A stretch of 64,000 nucleotides of DNA from the NCBI RefSeq assembly GCF_016405905.1, contig NZ_JAEFCB010000012.1:62001-126000 (forward strand), in the 5' to 3' direction. Shown piece after piece: positions 1-11,157 of this stretch (position 1 is the first letter of the stretch; each line of letters opens with the position of its first letter). The notes under the pieces were generated by a model. The model had not been told where the DNA came from. It saw only the letters and a program-made list of their open reading frames with translations, and ran no database searches. A program made the translations under genes and the position numbers. Source of the DNA: Variovorax sp. IB41 (GTDB lineage Bacteria; Pseudomonadota; Gammaproteobacteria; Burkholderiales; Burkholderiaceae_C).

Positions 1-127
1 GCTCTGCGGAACATGGCGGACTTTCGGTTGGGATGGCGTGACAGCGTGAACAGACCGAATGCTAGGTTGCCGGAAACGAAACAAAAACCACCGCCGCCGC
101 AATGGATCGTTTCCGTTATCGGACGAA
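1..127. other. Left-edge non-coding stretch
   Basis: This 127-base stretch lies downstream of the LysR gene that ends at 128. I see no convincing gene, terminator or repeat in it. The neighbouring gene to the left is outside the window. Confidence 0.5.
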
Positions 128-1045
128 TCAGGCGCTGCCCGGCCGGTCCGTCGCGCAGCGTTCGAGGTGCGCCACCAGCAACTGCGCCGAAGGCGACAGC
201 GCCGCCTCGCCCCGGAAACAGATCGCGAAGCGCCGCCGCGCCCACTCGTCGGTGAGCGGCATCAGCCTGAGGCCAAAAGCCTCGGCGAAAGGCCGCGCGA
301 CCTCGGCCGGCACCACGCTGATCGCGAGCCCTGCGCGCACCACGCGCAGCGCCGCATCGAAGTTGGACACCAGCACGCGGTACACGAGCGGCTTGCCGGC
401 AACGGCCGCCTCGCGCGCGAGCATCAGCTGCACGGCGCTCAGCGCGGGCATGCCGACGAATTCGTGATCGAGCACCTGCTCGAAGCGCACCGCCTCGTGG
501 CGGGCCACGGGGTGCGACGGGTGCGCGACGATCGCGAGGTGGTCGGAGCGGTAGTCGCGCCGCTCCAGCCCTTCGAGATCGGCCGCGTCCCAGCACAGGC
601 CAATGGACGCGACGCCTTCGCGGATGCCGCGCACGATCTCGGGGCTCACGCGCTCTTCCATGTCGACGCGGATGTTGCGGTGCGCCGGGTCCTTGAGGAA
701 ACCGGCCACGTCCTCGGCCAGCGATTCGGCCATGACCGAGGCCGAGGCGAGGATGCGCACATGCCCGCGCGCACCGCCCGCGTACGCGGCCATGTCGCGC
801 TCGATGCGCGTCGCGCTGCCGAGCATGGCGCGCGCATGTTCGAGCAGCGTTTCGCCGGCCGGCGTCGGCACCACGCCGCGGCGCTTGCGCAGCAGGAGCG
901 GCGTGCCGACGGTGTCTTCGAGCTGCGCGAGGCGCTTGCTGATCGCCGAGCCGACGATGCTGGCCTGTTCGCCGGCGCGCGCGATGCTGCGGGTTTCGCA
1001 GACGGCGACGAACAGGCGCAGCGTGGTGAGGTCGAGGTCTCTCAT
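128..1045 (-). CDS. LysR-family transcriptional regulator
   Basis: A DNA-binding regulator of 305 residues, the usual LysR length. Residues 1-60 form the winged helix-turn-helix (start MRDLDLTTLRLF, with the AGEQASIVGSAISKRLAQLE recognition region). The rest is a periplasmic-binding-like effector domain. The ATG at 1045 was chosen because it begins the canonical LysR N-terminus; the reading frame stays open far upstream but that extension is Arg/Ala-rich noise. It is divergent from the acyl-CoA lyase, transferase and Bug genes at 1157-4343 across a 111-base gap that holds a perfect inverted repeat. This LysR therefore probably controls that catabolic set and itself. The effector is unknown. 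Confidence 0.9.
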   Translation of the reverse strand: MRDLDLTTLRLFVAVCETRSIARAGEQASIVGSAISKRLAQLEDTVGTPLLLRKRRGVVPTPAGETLLEHARAMLGSATRIERDMAAYAGGARGHVRILASASVMAESLAEDVAGFLKDPAHRNIRVDMEERVSPEIVRGIREGVASIGLCWDAADLEGLERRDYRSDHLAIVAHPSHPVARHEAVRFEQVLDHEFVGMPALSAVQLMLAREAAVAGKPLVYRVLVSNFDAALRVVRAGLAISVVPAEVARPFAEAFGLRLMPLTDEWARRRFAICFRGEAALSPSAQLLVAHLERCATDRPGSA

Positions 1046-1064
1046 GTTGTTTTGTGGTGTTCCG

Positions 1065-1089
1065 TTTTGGAAGCAGTTGGCTTCCAAAA
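1065..1089. promoter_or_regulatory. Inverted repeat operator between LysR and lyase genes
   Basis: A perfect palindrome with 10-base arms (TTTTGGAAGC / GCTTCCAAAA) and a 5-base spacer sits midway between the divergent starts at 1045 and 1157. It is nested in a looser repeat, GTTCCG near 1059 and CGGAAC near 1110. Position and symmetry fit a LysR-type operator. That LysR binds here is inferred. Confidence 0.6.
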
Positions 1090-1156
1090 TATACCTTCTG
1101 GACCGAATCGGAACTTCTAACATCGACGCCGTACCCTCACACGACGGAGACAAGAC

Positions 1157-2113
1157 TTGATTCACGCCTTCCTGCCGCCCCGCGCGGTCGTTCGCGAAGT
1201 GGGCCTGCGCGACGGGCTGCAAAGCATCTCCCGCGTGCTGCCCACCGCACGCAAGCTCGAATGGATCCGCGACGCGCACGCGGCCGGCCAGCGCGAGATC
1301 GAGGTCGGCTCCTTCGTGCCGGCGCACCTGCTGCCGCAGCTGGCCGACACGGCCGAGCTGCTGGCCTATGCCAAGACGCTGCCGGGCCTTTTCGCCTCGG
1401 TGCTCGTGCCCAACCTCAAGGGCGCGGAGCGCGCCATCGCGGGCGAGGCCGACCTGATGATGGTGCCGCTCTCGGCGAGCCACGCGCACAGCCTCGCCAA
1501 CCTGCGCAAGACGCCCGACGAGGTGGTGGCCGAGGTCGGGCGCATGCGCGCCGCGCGCGACGCGGCGGGCTCGAAGACGCTGATCGACGGGGGCGTGGGC
1601 ACGGCGTTCGGCTGCACGATCCAGGGCCATGTCGCACCCGACGAAGTGCTGCGCCTCATGCAGGCGCTGCTCGATGCGGGCGCCGACCGCGTGAGCCTCG
1701 CCGACACGGTGGGCTACGCCGATCCGGCGATGGTGCGCAGCCTCTTCGAGCGCGCGCTGCGCATCGCCGGCGACCGGCTCTGGTGCGGCCATTTCCACGA
1801 CACGCGGGGCCTCGGGCTCGCGAATGCGTATGCGGCGCTGGAGGTCGGCATCACGCGTTTCGATGCGTGCCTGGCCGGCATCGGCGGCTGTCCGCATGCG
1901 CCCGGCGCGAGCGGCAACGTCGACACCGAAGACCTCGTCTTCATGCTGGAGAGCATGGGTGTCGCGACCGGCGTCGACCTGCCGAAGCTGCTGGACCTGC
2001 GCAAGCGCGTGGCCGGCTGGCTCGATGGCGAGACGCTGCAGGGCACGGTGTGGCGCGCGGGCTTTCCGAAGACCTTCGCACCGGCCGCTGCGGCCGAAGA
2101 GGTGGCCGCATGA
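1157..2113 (+). CDS. Hydroxymethylglutaryl-CoA lyase family protein
   Basis: A 318-residue TIM-barrel enzyme of the HMG-CoA lyase (DRE-TIM metallolyase) family, which cleaves a 3-hydroxy-3-methyl acyl-CoA to acetyl-CoA and a keto acid. Visible are the N-terminal REVGLRDGLQ segment, carrying the metal-binding Asp and catalytic Arg, the HFHDTRG metal-binding histidines, and the family signature GIGGCPHAPGASGN with its catalytic Cys near residue 246. The start appears to be TTG. The stop overlaps the next ATG (ATGA), so the CoA-transferase is translationally coupled. Beside a class III CoA-transferase, the substrate may be HMG-CoA, citramalyl-CoA or a related branched acyl-CoA; sequence alone does not decide. 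Confidence 0.9.
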   Translation: MIHAFLPPRAVVREVGLRDGLQSISRVLPTARKLEWIRDAHAAGQREIEVGSFVPAHLLPQLADTAELLAYAKTLPGLFASVLVPNLKGAERAIAGEADLMMVPLSASHAHSLANLRKTPDEVVAEVGRMRAARDAAGSKTLIDGGVGTAFGCTIQGHVAPDEVLRLMQALLDAGADRVSLADTVGYADPAMVRSLFERALRIAGDRLWCGHFHDTRGLGLANAYAALEVGITRFDACLAGIGGCPHAPGASGNVDTEDLVFMLESMGVATGVDLPKLLDLRKRVAGWLDGETLQGTVWRAGFPKTFAPAAAAEEVAA

Positions 2114-3318
2114 GCGCTGCAGCCACCGAGCCGAAGCGCCTGCCGCTCGCAGGCATCCGCGTGGTCGAGTTCACGCACATGGTCATGGGCCCGACCTGCG
2201 GCATGGTGCTCGCGGACCTGGGCGCGGAAGTCATCAAGGTCGAGCCGATCGACGGCGACCGCACGCGGCACCTGCTGGGCGCGGGCGCGGGCTTCTTCCC
2301 GATGTTCAACCGCAACAAGAAAAGCATCGCGCTGGACCTGCGCAACCCGCAGGGGCTGGAGGCGGCGCTGCGCCTGTGCGCCACGGCCGACGTGGTGGCG
2401 CAGAACTTCCGTCCCGGCACGATGGACAAGTACGGCCTGGGCTACGCCGCGCTCGGCAAGCTCAATCCGCGCCTGGTGTACGTGAACCACACGGGCTTCC
2501 TGCCCGGCCCCTACGAGCACCGCACCGCGCTCGACGAGGTGGTGCAGATGATGGGCGGCCTGGCCTACATGACGGGGCGCCCCGGCGATCCGCTGCGCGC
2601 GGGCACGAGCGTGAACGACATCATGGGCGGCATGTTCGGCGCGATCGGCGCGATCGCCGCGCTCATGCAGCGCGCCGAGACCGGCAAGGGGCAGGAGGTG
2701 CAGTCGGCGCTGTTCGAGAACAACGTGTTCCTGGTCGGCCAGCACATGCTGCAGTACGCGATCACGGGGCAGGCGGCCGCGCCGATGCCCGAGCGCATTT
2801 CGGCCTGGGCGCTGTACGACGTGTTCACCGTGAAGGACGGCGAGCAGATCTTCCTGGCCGCAGTGAGCGACGCGCAATGGACGGTGTTCTGCGACGCGCT
2901 GGGCTTCGATGACCTGAAGGCCGATGCGGCCCTGCGCACGAACAACGAACGCGTGCGCCTTCGCCCCACGCTGCTGGCCGACCTGCGCGCGCGGCTGGCC
3001 GACCGTTCGGCCGCCGAGCTCTCGGCGATCTTCGAGGCGCGGGGCCTGCCGTTCGCGCCGATCACGCGTCCCGAGGACCTGTACGCCGATCCGCACCTGA
3101 AGGCCACCGGCGGCCTCGCGGACATTCGCCTTCCGGACGGCGAGCGCGCGGGGCAGATGGCGCAGACGACGCTCTTCCCGATCACGCTAGGCGGCGAGCG
3201 CCTGGGCGTGCGCCTGCATCCGCCGACGCTCGGCGAGCACACGCGCGAACTGCTGGCCGAACTGGGCTACGCCGACGCGCAGGTCGATGCAATGCATGCC
3301 GATGCGGCCGTGAGCTGA
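2110..3318 (+). CDS. CaiB/BaiF family (class III) CoA-transferase
   Basis: A 402-residue family III CoA-transferase that moves CoA between acyl donors and a carboxylate acceptor. The N-terminal motif GIRVVEFTHMVMGPTCGMVL and the ADLGAEVIKVE segment are typical. Asp170 in the SVNDIMGG motif matches the position of the catalytic Asp of formyl-CoA transferase (Asp169). The ATG overlaps the stop of the lyase by four bases. A likely role is activation of a dicarboxylate to its CoA ester for the lyase (inference). The family is certain; the substrate is not. Confidence 0.9.
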   Translation: MSAAATEPKRLPLAGIRVVEFTHMVMGPTCGMVLADLGAEVIKVEPIDGDRTRHLLGAGAGFFPMFNRNKKSIALDLRNPQGLEAALRLCATADVVAQNFRPGTMDKYGLGYAALGKLNPRLVYVNHTGFLPGPYEHRTALDEVVQMMGGLAYMTGRPGDPLRAGTSVNDIMGGMFGAIGAIAALMQRAETGKGQEVQSALFENNVFLVGQHMLQYAITGQAAAPMPERISAWALYDVFTVKDGEQIFLAAVSDAQWTVFCDALGFDDLKADAALRTNNERVRLRPTLLADLRARLADRSAAELSAIFEARGLPFAPITRPEDLYADPHLKATGGLADIRLPDGERAGQMAQTTLFPITLGGERLGVRLHPPTLGEHTRELLAELGYADAQVDAMHADAAVS

Positions 3319-3356
3319 CGCCGGCGATTCTTCAAAACATAAAGAGAGACAAGACC

Positions 3357-4343
3357 ATGACCACGAACTTCCTTCCGATGACGCGCCGCACGATGCTGGG
3401 CTTGGGCGCGGGCGCCGCGGCGCTTGCTGCATTCCCCGCATTTGGACAGGGCTCCGACAAACCGATCCGCTTCATCCTGCCGATCAGCGCCGGCTCGGGC
3501 GTGGACAACATCGTGCGCGCCGCCTCGGTGGCGCTGGGCAAGGCCTTCGGCCAGCCGGTGGTGATCGAGAACATGCCGGGCGCGGGCGGCATCACCGGCA
3601 CCGCGGCCATCGTCAAGGCGGCGCCCGACGGGCTCACGCTGGGCATGGTGTCGAACAACCACGTGATCAATCCGAGCGTGTTCAAGAAGATGCCCTTCGA
3701 TGCGATCAACGACATCACGCCCATCAGCGTGGTCGGCGCGACGCCGCTGGTGCTGATGGTGAACCCGAAGCTGCCCGCGAAGAACGTGAAGGAGCTCGTG
3801 GCGCTGCTGCGCGCGAAGCCCGAGGGCTACAACTACGCCTCGTCGGGCAACGGCACCATCATTCACCTGGCCGGCGAGATGTTCATGGACGAGGCCGGCG
3901 TGAAGGCGCGGCACATTCCGTACAAGGGCACCGGCCCGATGGTGACCGACATGATGGCGGGGCAGGTCGAGATCGGCGTGGTCGCGCTGCCCGCCGTGCA
4001 ACAGCACATCAAGAGCGGCGCGCTGCGTGCCATCGGCGTGTGCGGGCCGTCGCGCTCGCCGGCCGCGCCGGACATTCCGACGATCGCGGAGCAGGGCCTG
4101 CCGAACTACGCGGTCGAAGGCTGGTTCGCGGTGATCGGCCCGCCGAAGATGCAGGCGGCCGACATCAAGCGCGTGCACGACGCAGTGGTGGCGGCCTACA
4201 CCAGCGCCGAGGTGCGCGAGGCGATGGACAAGCAAGGCAACGTCATCAAGCCGACTTCATCCGACGAGGCCGCGAGCTACTTTCGCACCGAGGCCGCGCG
4301 CTATGCGGCGCTCGTGAAGAAGGCGAACGTGGTGCTGGAGTAG
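3357..4343 (+). CDS. Bug-family tripartite tricarboxylate transporter substrate-binding protein
   Basis: A 328-residue periplasmic solute-binding protein of the Bug/TctC family. The N-terminus has a twin-arginine-like signal (MTRRTMLGLG then an Ala-rich stretch), probably cleaved near residue 30. The mature start KPIRFILPISAGSGVDNIVR and the NMPGAGGITGTAAI loop are family hallmarks. It lies 38 bases after the CoA-transferase and is probably in the same operon. No TctA/TctB membrane partner is nearby, as is usual for the many orphan Bug proteins of Burkholderiales. It may deliver, or sense, the carboxylate handled by the two upstream enzymes. Confidence 0.9.
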   Translation: MTTNFLPMTRRTMLGLGAGAAALAAFPAFGQGSDKPIRFILPISAGSGVDNIVRAASVALGKAFGQPVVIENMPGAGGITGTAAIVKAAPDGLTLGMVSNNHVINPSVFKKMPFDAINDITPISVVGATPLVLMVNPKLPAKNVKELVALLRAKPEGYNYASSGNGTIIHLAGEMFMDEAGVKARHIPYKGTGPMVTDMMAGQVEIGVVALPAVQQHIKSGALRAIGVCGPSRSPAAPDIPTIAEQGLPNYAVEGWFAVIGPPKMQAADIKRVHDAVVAAYTSAEVREAMDKQGNVIKPTSSDEAASYFRTEAARYAALVKKANVVLE

Positions 4344-4355
4344 CAGCCAGGCAAT

Positions 4356-4676
4356 TCAAGCCGGGCTCGTGAGCTTGAGCCCGAGGATGCCCGCCACGAT
4401 CAGCCCCACGCACGCGAGCCGCGCCGCATTGGCCGGCTCGTGGAACAGCACGATGCCCAGGATCACCGTGCCCACGGCGCCGATGCCGGTCCACACCGCG
4501 TAGGCCGTGCCCACGGGCAGCGAGCGCATCGCCCAGCCCAGCAGCACGATGCTCAGGATCATCGAGATCACGGTGCCCACCGACGGCCAGAACTTCGTGA
4601 ATCCTTCGGTGTATTTGAGGCCGATGGCCCATCCCATTTCAAGCAGACCAGCCACCAGCAATACGACCCAGGCCAT
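4356..4676 (-). CDS. sugE: SMR-family transporter, Gdx/SugE-like guanidinium exporter
   Basis: A 106-residue, four-helix small multidrug resistance protein. It has the membrane glutamate Glu13 in [17 protein letters not shown] and the conserved [20 protein letters not shown] segment, closer to SugE/Gdx than to EmrE. Gdx members exchange guanidinium for protons. A good Shine-Dalgarno (AAGGAG) precedes the ATG at 4676. The gene follows the HPP-CBS gene by 34 bases on the same strand. That gap is too short for a guanidine riboswitch and I see none. Confidence 0.88.
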   Translation of the reverse strand: MAWVVLLVAGLLEMGWAIGLKYTEGFTKFWPSVGTVISMILSIVLLGWAMRSLPVGTAYAVWTGIGAVGTVILGIVLFHEPANAARLACVGLIVAGILGLKLTSPA

Positions 4677-4710
4677 GCGCGCTCCTTGGTGAAAACGATA
4701 GAGAGGGGTT

Positions 4711-5841
4711 TCAGTTCTCCGGCCGCACGGCGCGGTAAAGCGCGCGCACGAAATCGGACTGCGTGATCATGCCGGTGAGGCGCTTTTCACCATCGATGAT
4801 GGGGATATGGTGGTGGCCGCCTTCGGAGAAAAGCGGCACGAGATCGACCACCGGCCGCTCGGCGCTGGCTACGCGCACCTGGCGCGTCATGATCTGGCCG
4901 ACCACCTCGGGCTTGTTCGAGACCACCGTGCGCGTGGCGCGGATCAGGTCGCGCAGCCGGCCCGCGATGCCTTCGTGGTGCTGCAGGTCGAGCTGGCGGA
5001 AGAAGTCGGCCTGCGTGACGATGCCCACCACGCGGCGCGTGCGGTCGGTCACCGGCAGCGCCTTGATGCGCTTGTCGTGCATCAGCGCCCAGGCCTCCTG
5101 CAGCGGCGTTCCGAACTCCACCGACACGGGGTTGGGCGACATGATGTCGCCGCAATCGAGCGTGCCCAGGCGCCGCTTGTACGACTCCAGCTCGGTCTGC
5201 TGGATCAGCGATTCGAGGTCGTCGCGGCTGATGTCCAGCACCTGGTTGTAGCGGGCGAGCACCGCGTCGATGTCGGCCTGGCTGAAGCGCGCATCGGCGC
5301 GCGGCGGCTGCGCCACCTGCACGTGCGGATAGCGCCGGCCGGTGAGCGAGTTGTAGACGACGCCGGCCAGCACCAGCAGCAGTGAGTTGGTGAAGAACGG
5401 AAAGAGCGCCGACGAGAAATGCGTGGTGTGCGTGAGCACCGCCAGCAGCGCCGCCGCGCCGCCCGGCGGGTGCAGGCAGCGCGCGAAGAACATCACGCCG
5501 ATGGCGCCGGCCACCGCGATCGAGGCGGCCACGGCCGGGTCGGGAATGAAGCTCACGCTCGCGATGCCGACCACGGCCGACAGCGTGTTGCCGCCGATCA
5601 CCGACCAGGGCTGCGCGAGCGGGCTCGCGGGCACCGCGAACACCAGCACCGCGCTCGCGCCCAGCGGCGCGATCAGCCAGACGGCGCTGCCCAGCGGCCC
5701 CGCCAGCCAGCGGCACAGCACCGCGGTGACGAAGAGGCCGATGGCCGCGCCGCACACGGCGCGCAGGCGCTCGCGCATGTCGACGGCGGTGCGGCCCGGC
5801 AGCCAGGCGCGCGCATAGGCAAGAACTGCGGAGAGCCGCAT
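4711..5841 (-). CDS. HPP-family membrane protein with two CBS domains
   Basis: A 376-residue protein with an N-terminal HPP domain of about four membrane helices (residues 30-170, containing the [15 protein letters not shown] signature that names the family) and a cytoplasmic C-terminal CBS pair. The CBS units start near [15 protein letters not shown] and [15 protein letters not shown] and each ends in a TQ(A/S)DF motif. HPP proteins have been linked to nitrite transport in plants and cyanobacteria; CBS pairs bind adenine nucleotides. The start at 5841 was chosen for [13 protein letters not shown] just before the first helix. The substrate is unknown. Confidence 0.85.
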   Translation of the reverse strand: MRLSAVLAYARAWLPGRTAVDMRERLRAVCGAAIGLFVTAVLCRWLAGPLGSAVWLIAPLGASAVLVFAVPASPLAQPWSVIGGNTLSAVVGIASVSFIPDPAVAASIAVAGAIGVMFFARCLHPPGGAAALLAVLTHTTHFSSALFPFFTNSLLLVLAGVVYNSLTGRRYPHVQVAQPPRADARFSQADIDAVLARYNQVLDISRDDLESLIQQTELESYKRRLGTLDCGDIMSPNPVSVEFGTPLQEAWALMHDKRIKALPVTDRTRRVVGIVTQADFFRQLDLQHHEGIAGRLRDLIRATRTVVSNKPEVVGQIMTRQVRVASAERPVVDLVPLFSEGGHHHIPIIDGEKRLTGMITQSDFVRALYRAVRPEN

Positions 5842-5855
5842 CGAGCCGGTTCCTT

Positions 5856-7091
5856 TCAGGTTTCGTGGGCGAGGCTGCGGCCGATCTCGGGCCAGCGGCC
5901 GTGCAGCCAGACCCAGGCGACGAGGCCGATGCCCAGCATCAGCGTGGAGGTGACCGCCAGCGCCAGCGTGGAGTGCATCACCAGCGGCGCGATCGCGCCG
6001 GCGACCACGCCGTTGGCGGTCGAACCGATCACCGCCTGCAGCGACGAGGCCATGCCGCGGCGCTCGGGGTGCAGGTCGAGCACCAGCAGCGTGACCACCG
6101 GCACCATCAGCGCCCAGCCGAAGGCGAATACCGCGAGCGGCCACAGCGCCCAGGCCACGTGCGGCGTGAAGAAGGTGTTGGCCACCACGTTGACCACCGA
6201 GGTGACCAGCATGATGAGGAAGCCGTCGCGGATCTGCCGCTTGGGCGTGACCTTGCCGGCCATGCGGCCGCTGGCGCGTGCGCCGAGCATGATGCCGCCG
6301 ATGGTCAGAAGGAAGAACCAGAAGAACTGCTGCGGCTGCAGCGCGAGGTGGTCGCCCAGGAACGCGGGCGCGGCCAGCACGTAGAGGAACATGCCGTTGA
6401 AGGGCACGCCGCTCGCGAGCGCGAGCAGCAGAAAGCGCGGGTCGGAGCACAGGTCCCAGTAGCCGCGCAGCAAGTGCCGCACGTGGAACGACTGGCGGTG
6501 CGAGGCGTGCAGCGTCTCGGGCAGCAGCTTGTAGTTGGCCACGAACAGCACCACGCCTACGGCCACCAGGAACCAGAACACCGCGTGCCAGCCCGCATGC
6601 ACGAACAGGAAGCCGCCGATGATCGGCGCGATCGCAGGCGCCACGCCGAAGTAGATCGTCACCTGGCTCATCACCCGCTGCGCCTCGGCGGGCGGGAACA
6701 TGTCGCGGATCACCGCGCGCGAGACCACGATGCCCGCGCCGGTCGAGAGGCCCTGCAGCCCGCGGAACAGCACCAGCTGCGTGATGTTCTGCGACAGCGC
6801 GCAGCCCAGCGAGGCGATGGTGAATACTGCGAGGCCCCACAGCACCACGGGCCGGCGGCCGAAGCTGTCCGACAGCGCGCCGTGGAACAGGTTCATGAAC
6901 GCGAAGCCGAAGAGGTACGCCGAGAGCGTCTGCTGCATCTCGGCGGGCGTCGCGCCGATGGAACGCGCGATGCCCGAGAAGGCCGGGATGTAGGTGTCGA
7001 TGGAGAACGGCCCGAGCATGCCGAGCACCGCGAGCAGGACGGCCAGCGCCCAACGCGGGGCCTGCCAGAGTTTGTCGGCGTCGGGATTCAT
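5856..7091 (-). CDS. Bcr/CflA-family multidrug efflux MFS transporter
   Basis: A 411-residue, 12-helix major facilitator of the drug:H+ antiporter 1 group. Helix 1 carries LGMLGPFSIDTYIPAF, typical of Bcr/CflA proteins. The loop 2-3 motif A appears as GALSDSFGRRPVVLWG, and motif C-like sequence occurs in helix 5 (APAIAPIIGGFL). It ends 14 bases before the HPP-CBS gene, so the three minus-strand genes may be one transcript. Expected role: export of bicyclomycin-like drugs, sulfonamide or small peptides. Actual substrates cannot be read from sequence. Confidence 0.88.
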   Translation of the reverse strand: MNPDADKLWQAPRWALAVLLAVLGMLGPFSIDTYIPAFSGIARSIGATPAEMQQTLSAYLFGFAFMNLFHGALSDSFGRRPVVLWGLAVFTIASLGCALSQNITQLVLFRGLQGLSTGAGIVVSRAVIRDMFPPAEAQRVMSQVTIYFGVAPAIAPIIGGFLFVHAGWHAVFWFLVAVGVVLFVANYKLLPETLHASHRQSFHVRHLLRGYWDLCSDPRFLLLALASGVPFNGMFLYVLAAPAFLGDHLALQPQQFFWFFLLTIGGIMLGARASGRMAGKVTPKRQIRDGFLIMLVTSVVNVVANTFFTPHVAWALWPLAVFAFGWALMVPVVTLLVLDLHPERRGMASSLQAVIGSTANGVVAGAIAPLVMHSTLALAVTSTLMLGIGLVAWVWLHGRWPEIGRSLAHET

Positions 7092-7238
7092 GGCTTGGAT
7101 GGGAAGAAGAGCTGCGAGAACGGCGCGCCAAGGGTGCGCACCGAAAGAGTGCGAGCGTAGCAGACGCGCCGGACGTTCGCCGGGGCGGGCCGCCCACTAA
7201 ACTGCGCGCCTGCGTGCATGAAGAAGAAGGGACGAGGA

Positions 7239-8414
7239 ATGAGTCAGGAGTTTCTGTCGATCACCCGTGGCGAGCTGTGGCTGCGCGGCGGCCAGGCCGC
7301 GCCGGTGCAGATCGAATCGCCGTTCGCGCGCGAGCTGATCCAGCGCGAGGCCAACAGCCGCCGCACCACTTCCTGGAAGCACGCCGAGCGCGAGGAGTCC
7401 CAGGGCATGCTCTCGGGCGCCGCGCTGTGGGGCCGGGGCGGGCCGGGCGGCGCGATGGCGCCGGCGCGCTTCCAGCACGTCTGCCGCGGCGGGCCGCGCA
7501 CCATCTACTACGTGCTGAGCGTGGGGCGCAGCATCGGCCTGTTCCGCTACGAGCTGGACGAGAAGCGCGAGGTGCGGCTCTTTCATCGGCAGCACACGCC
7601 GATCCTGGGCATGGCCTATGTGCCCGAGACGCGCCACCTCGTGCTGGCCGTGGGTCAGCCCGACGGCACCGCGCAGTTGGAGGTGTTCGACGAAGAGGGC
7701 AACGCCAAGGGCGCGATCACCGGCGGCGACAGCCTGGACGCCGCGCCGGCCGCGATGCCGGGCGCGCCCTCGACGCTGGTCTACCAGTCGTGCGGCGTCG
7801 CGCGGCATGCCGAGAGCGGCGTCGTCGTCGCGATGGGGCATTCGACGGTGAACTGGCTCGACTACAAGAGCGCCCAGATGGACAGCCTGCTCGACGACCC
7901 CGAGTGGGACTACATCGTTCCGCGCATCGCGTCCGACGGCACGCTCTACGCGATCCGCCGGCCGGTGGAAAAGCCCGCGCACGAGCGCGCCGGCGGCGCG
8001 ATCAAGGACACGCTGATGATGCCGTTGCGCCTGGGCAAGGCGGTCTTCGGCTACCTCAACTTCTTCTCGATGATCTACGGCAAGGAGCCGCTGCGTTCGG
8101 CCGGCGGCCCGCGCACGCCCGAGCTCGACCAGGACCTGGGCAAGCTCTGGCTGCACGGCCGGATGATCGAGTTGTCGAAGGTGCGCAGCGACCCGCAGTA
8201 CTCGGGCAACCTCGTGCCCGGGTCGTGGCAGCTGATCGCGCAGGAAGGCCGCCGCGCGAGCCCGCGCGTGATCGCCTCGCATGTGGCGCACTTCGACCTC
8301 GCACCCGACGGCGCGGTGCTCTACAGCAACGGCTACGACATCTTCTCGTGGTCGCGCGGCGAGCAGCGCAAGCTGGACCGCGAGGCGCTGGTGGAGGGGC
8401 TCGCGGCGCTCTGA
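7239..8414 (+). CDS. Uncharacterised protein, possible beta-propeller
   Basis: A protein of about 391 residues that I do not recognise. It has no signal peptide or membrane helix. Short hydrophobic strand pairs alternate with charged loops (for example ILGMAYVPETRHLVLAVGQ and HFDLAPDGAVLYSNGYDIF), in the manner of WD40/YVTN-type propellers. The ATG at 7239 has an AAGGGA-GAGG ribosome site; another in-frame ATG lies at 7218. The gene is divergent from the Bcr-type exporter and convergent with rpoD, from which a bidirectional terminator separates it. Base composition matches its neighbours. Confidence 0.7.
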   Translation: MSQEFLSITRGELWLRGGQAAPVQIESPFARELIQREANSRRTTSWKHAEREESQGMLSGAALWGRGGPGGAMAPARFQHVCRGGPRTIYYVLSVGRSIGLFRYELDEKREVRLFHRQHTPILGMAYVPETRHLVLAVGQPDGTAQLEVFDEEGNAKGAITGGDSLDAAPAAMPGAPSTLVYQSCGVARHAESGVVVAMGHSTVNWLDYKSAQMDSLLDDPEWDYIVPRIASDGTLYAIRRPVEKPAHERAGGAIKDTLMMPLRLGKAVFGYLNFFSMIYGKEPLRSAGGPRTPELDQDLGKLWLHGRMIELSKVRSDPQYSGNLVPGSWQLIAQEGRRASPRVIASHVAHFDLAPDGAVLYSNGYDIFSWSRGEQRKLDREALVEGLAAL

Positions 8415-8438
8415 AGAAATCGGTGCACCGGCCCCAAG

Positions 8439-8480
8439 AAAAAGGCCCGGGACCGCGTGAAGCGGTTCCGGGCCTTTTTT
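8439..8480. terminator. Bidirectional intrinsic terminator
   Basis: A strong hairpin (GGCCCGGGACCGC / GCGGTTCCGGGCC) is flanked by an A-run on the left and a T-run on the right. It can end both the plus-strand unknown gene and minus-strand rpoD. Confidence 0.9.
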
Positions 8481-8522
8481 CGAGCCTTCCGACACCGTCG
8501 CCGGTGCCGGAGAACCCATGCC

Positions 8523-10859
<2,337 letters not shown>

Positions 10860-10966
10860 ACGACCTCGTTACGACAAGAATGGACAAGCGGAAATCACAG
10901 GCGCACTGCCATTCGGGCAGCGCCACCACAGCCCGCGCACAGGCACGGACATAAACAATTGGGAAA

Positions 10967-10982
10967 GAGGAATTAATTCCTC
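10967..10982. promoter_or_regulatory. 16-base perfect palindrome in the rpoD leader
   Basis: GAGGAATTAATTCCTC is a perfect palindrome about 110 bases before the rpoD ATG. It lies inside the predicted 5' untranslated region and could be a protein-binding site. With no loop it is a poor RNA hairpin. Confidence 0.35.
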
Positions 10983-11135
10983 AGCAGACAAGATGTCGGG
11001 CGAACATTTGGTGTGCAGTCCTTGCGGTTATTGACCCTTTCCGCCGGAATTTACCGTTGGAGTGCGTTGCGCTAGGGGTCGGCCCGGAGGTGCTGCTGTC
11101 GCTCTTGTCTGATTTCGCCAGTTGCGAAGCCCTAC

Positions 11136-11141
11136 ATTATA
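11136..11141 (-). promoter_or_regulatory. -10 element of an rpoD promoter
   Basis: On the minus strand a perfect TATAAT lies 16 bases past the end of dnaG, preceded by TTGAAA with a short spacer. Transcription from here would give rpoD a leader of about 270 bases. The -35 assignment is weak. Confidence 0.55.
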
Positions 11142-11157
11142 GCGTATTGCACAAATT

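Noticed and set aside
1046-1897. N-terminal extension of the LysR frame upstream of 1045
   Set aside because: The frame stays open but the peptide is Arg/Ala/His-rich, overlaps the lyase on the other strand, and the canonical LysR start is at 1045.
4677-4710. Guanidine riboswitch before the Gdx/SugE-like gene
   Set aside because: Only 34 bases separate it from the HPP-CBS gene, and none of the ykkC or mini-ykkC hairpins are visible.
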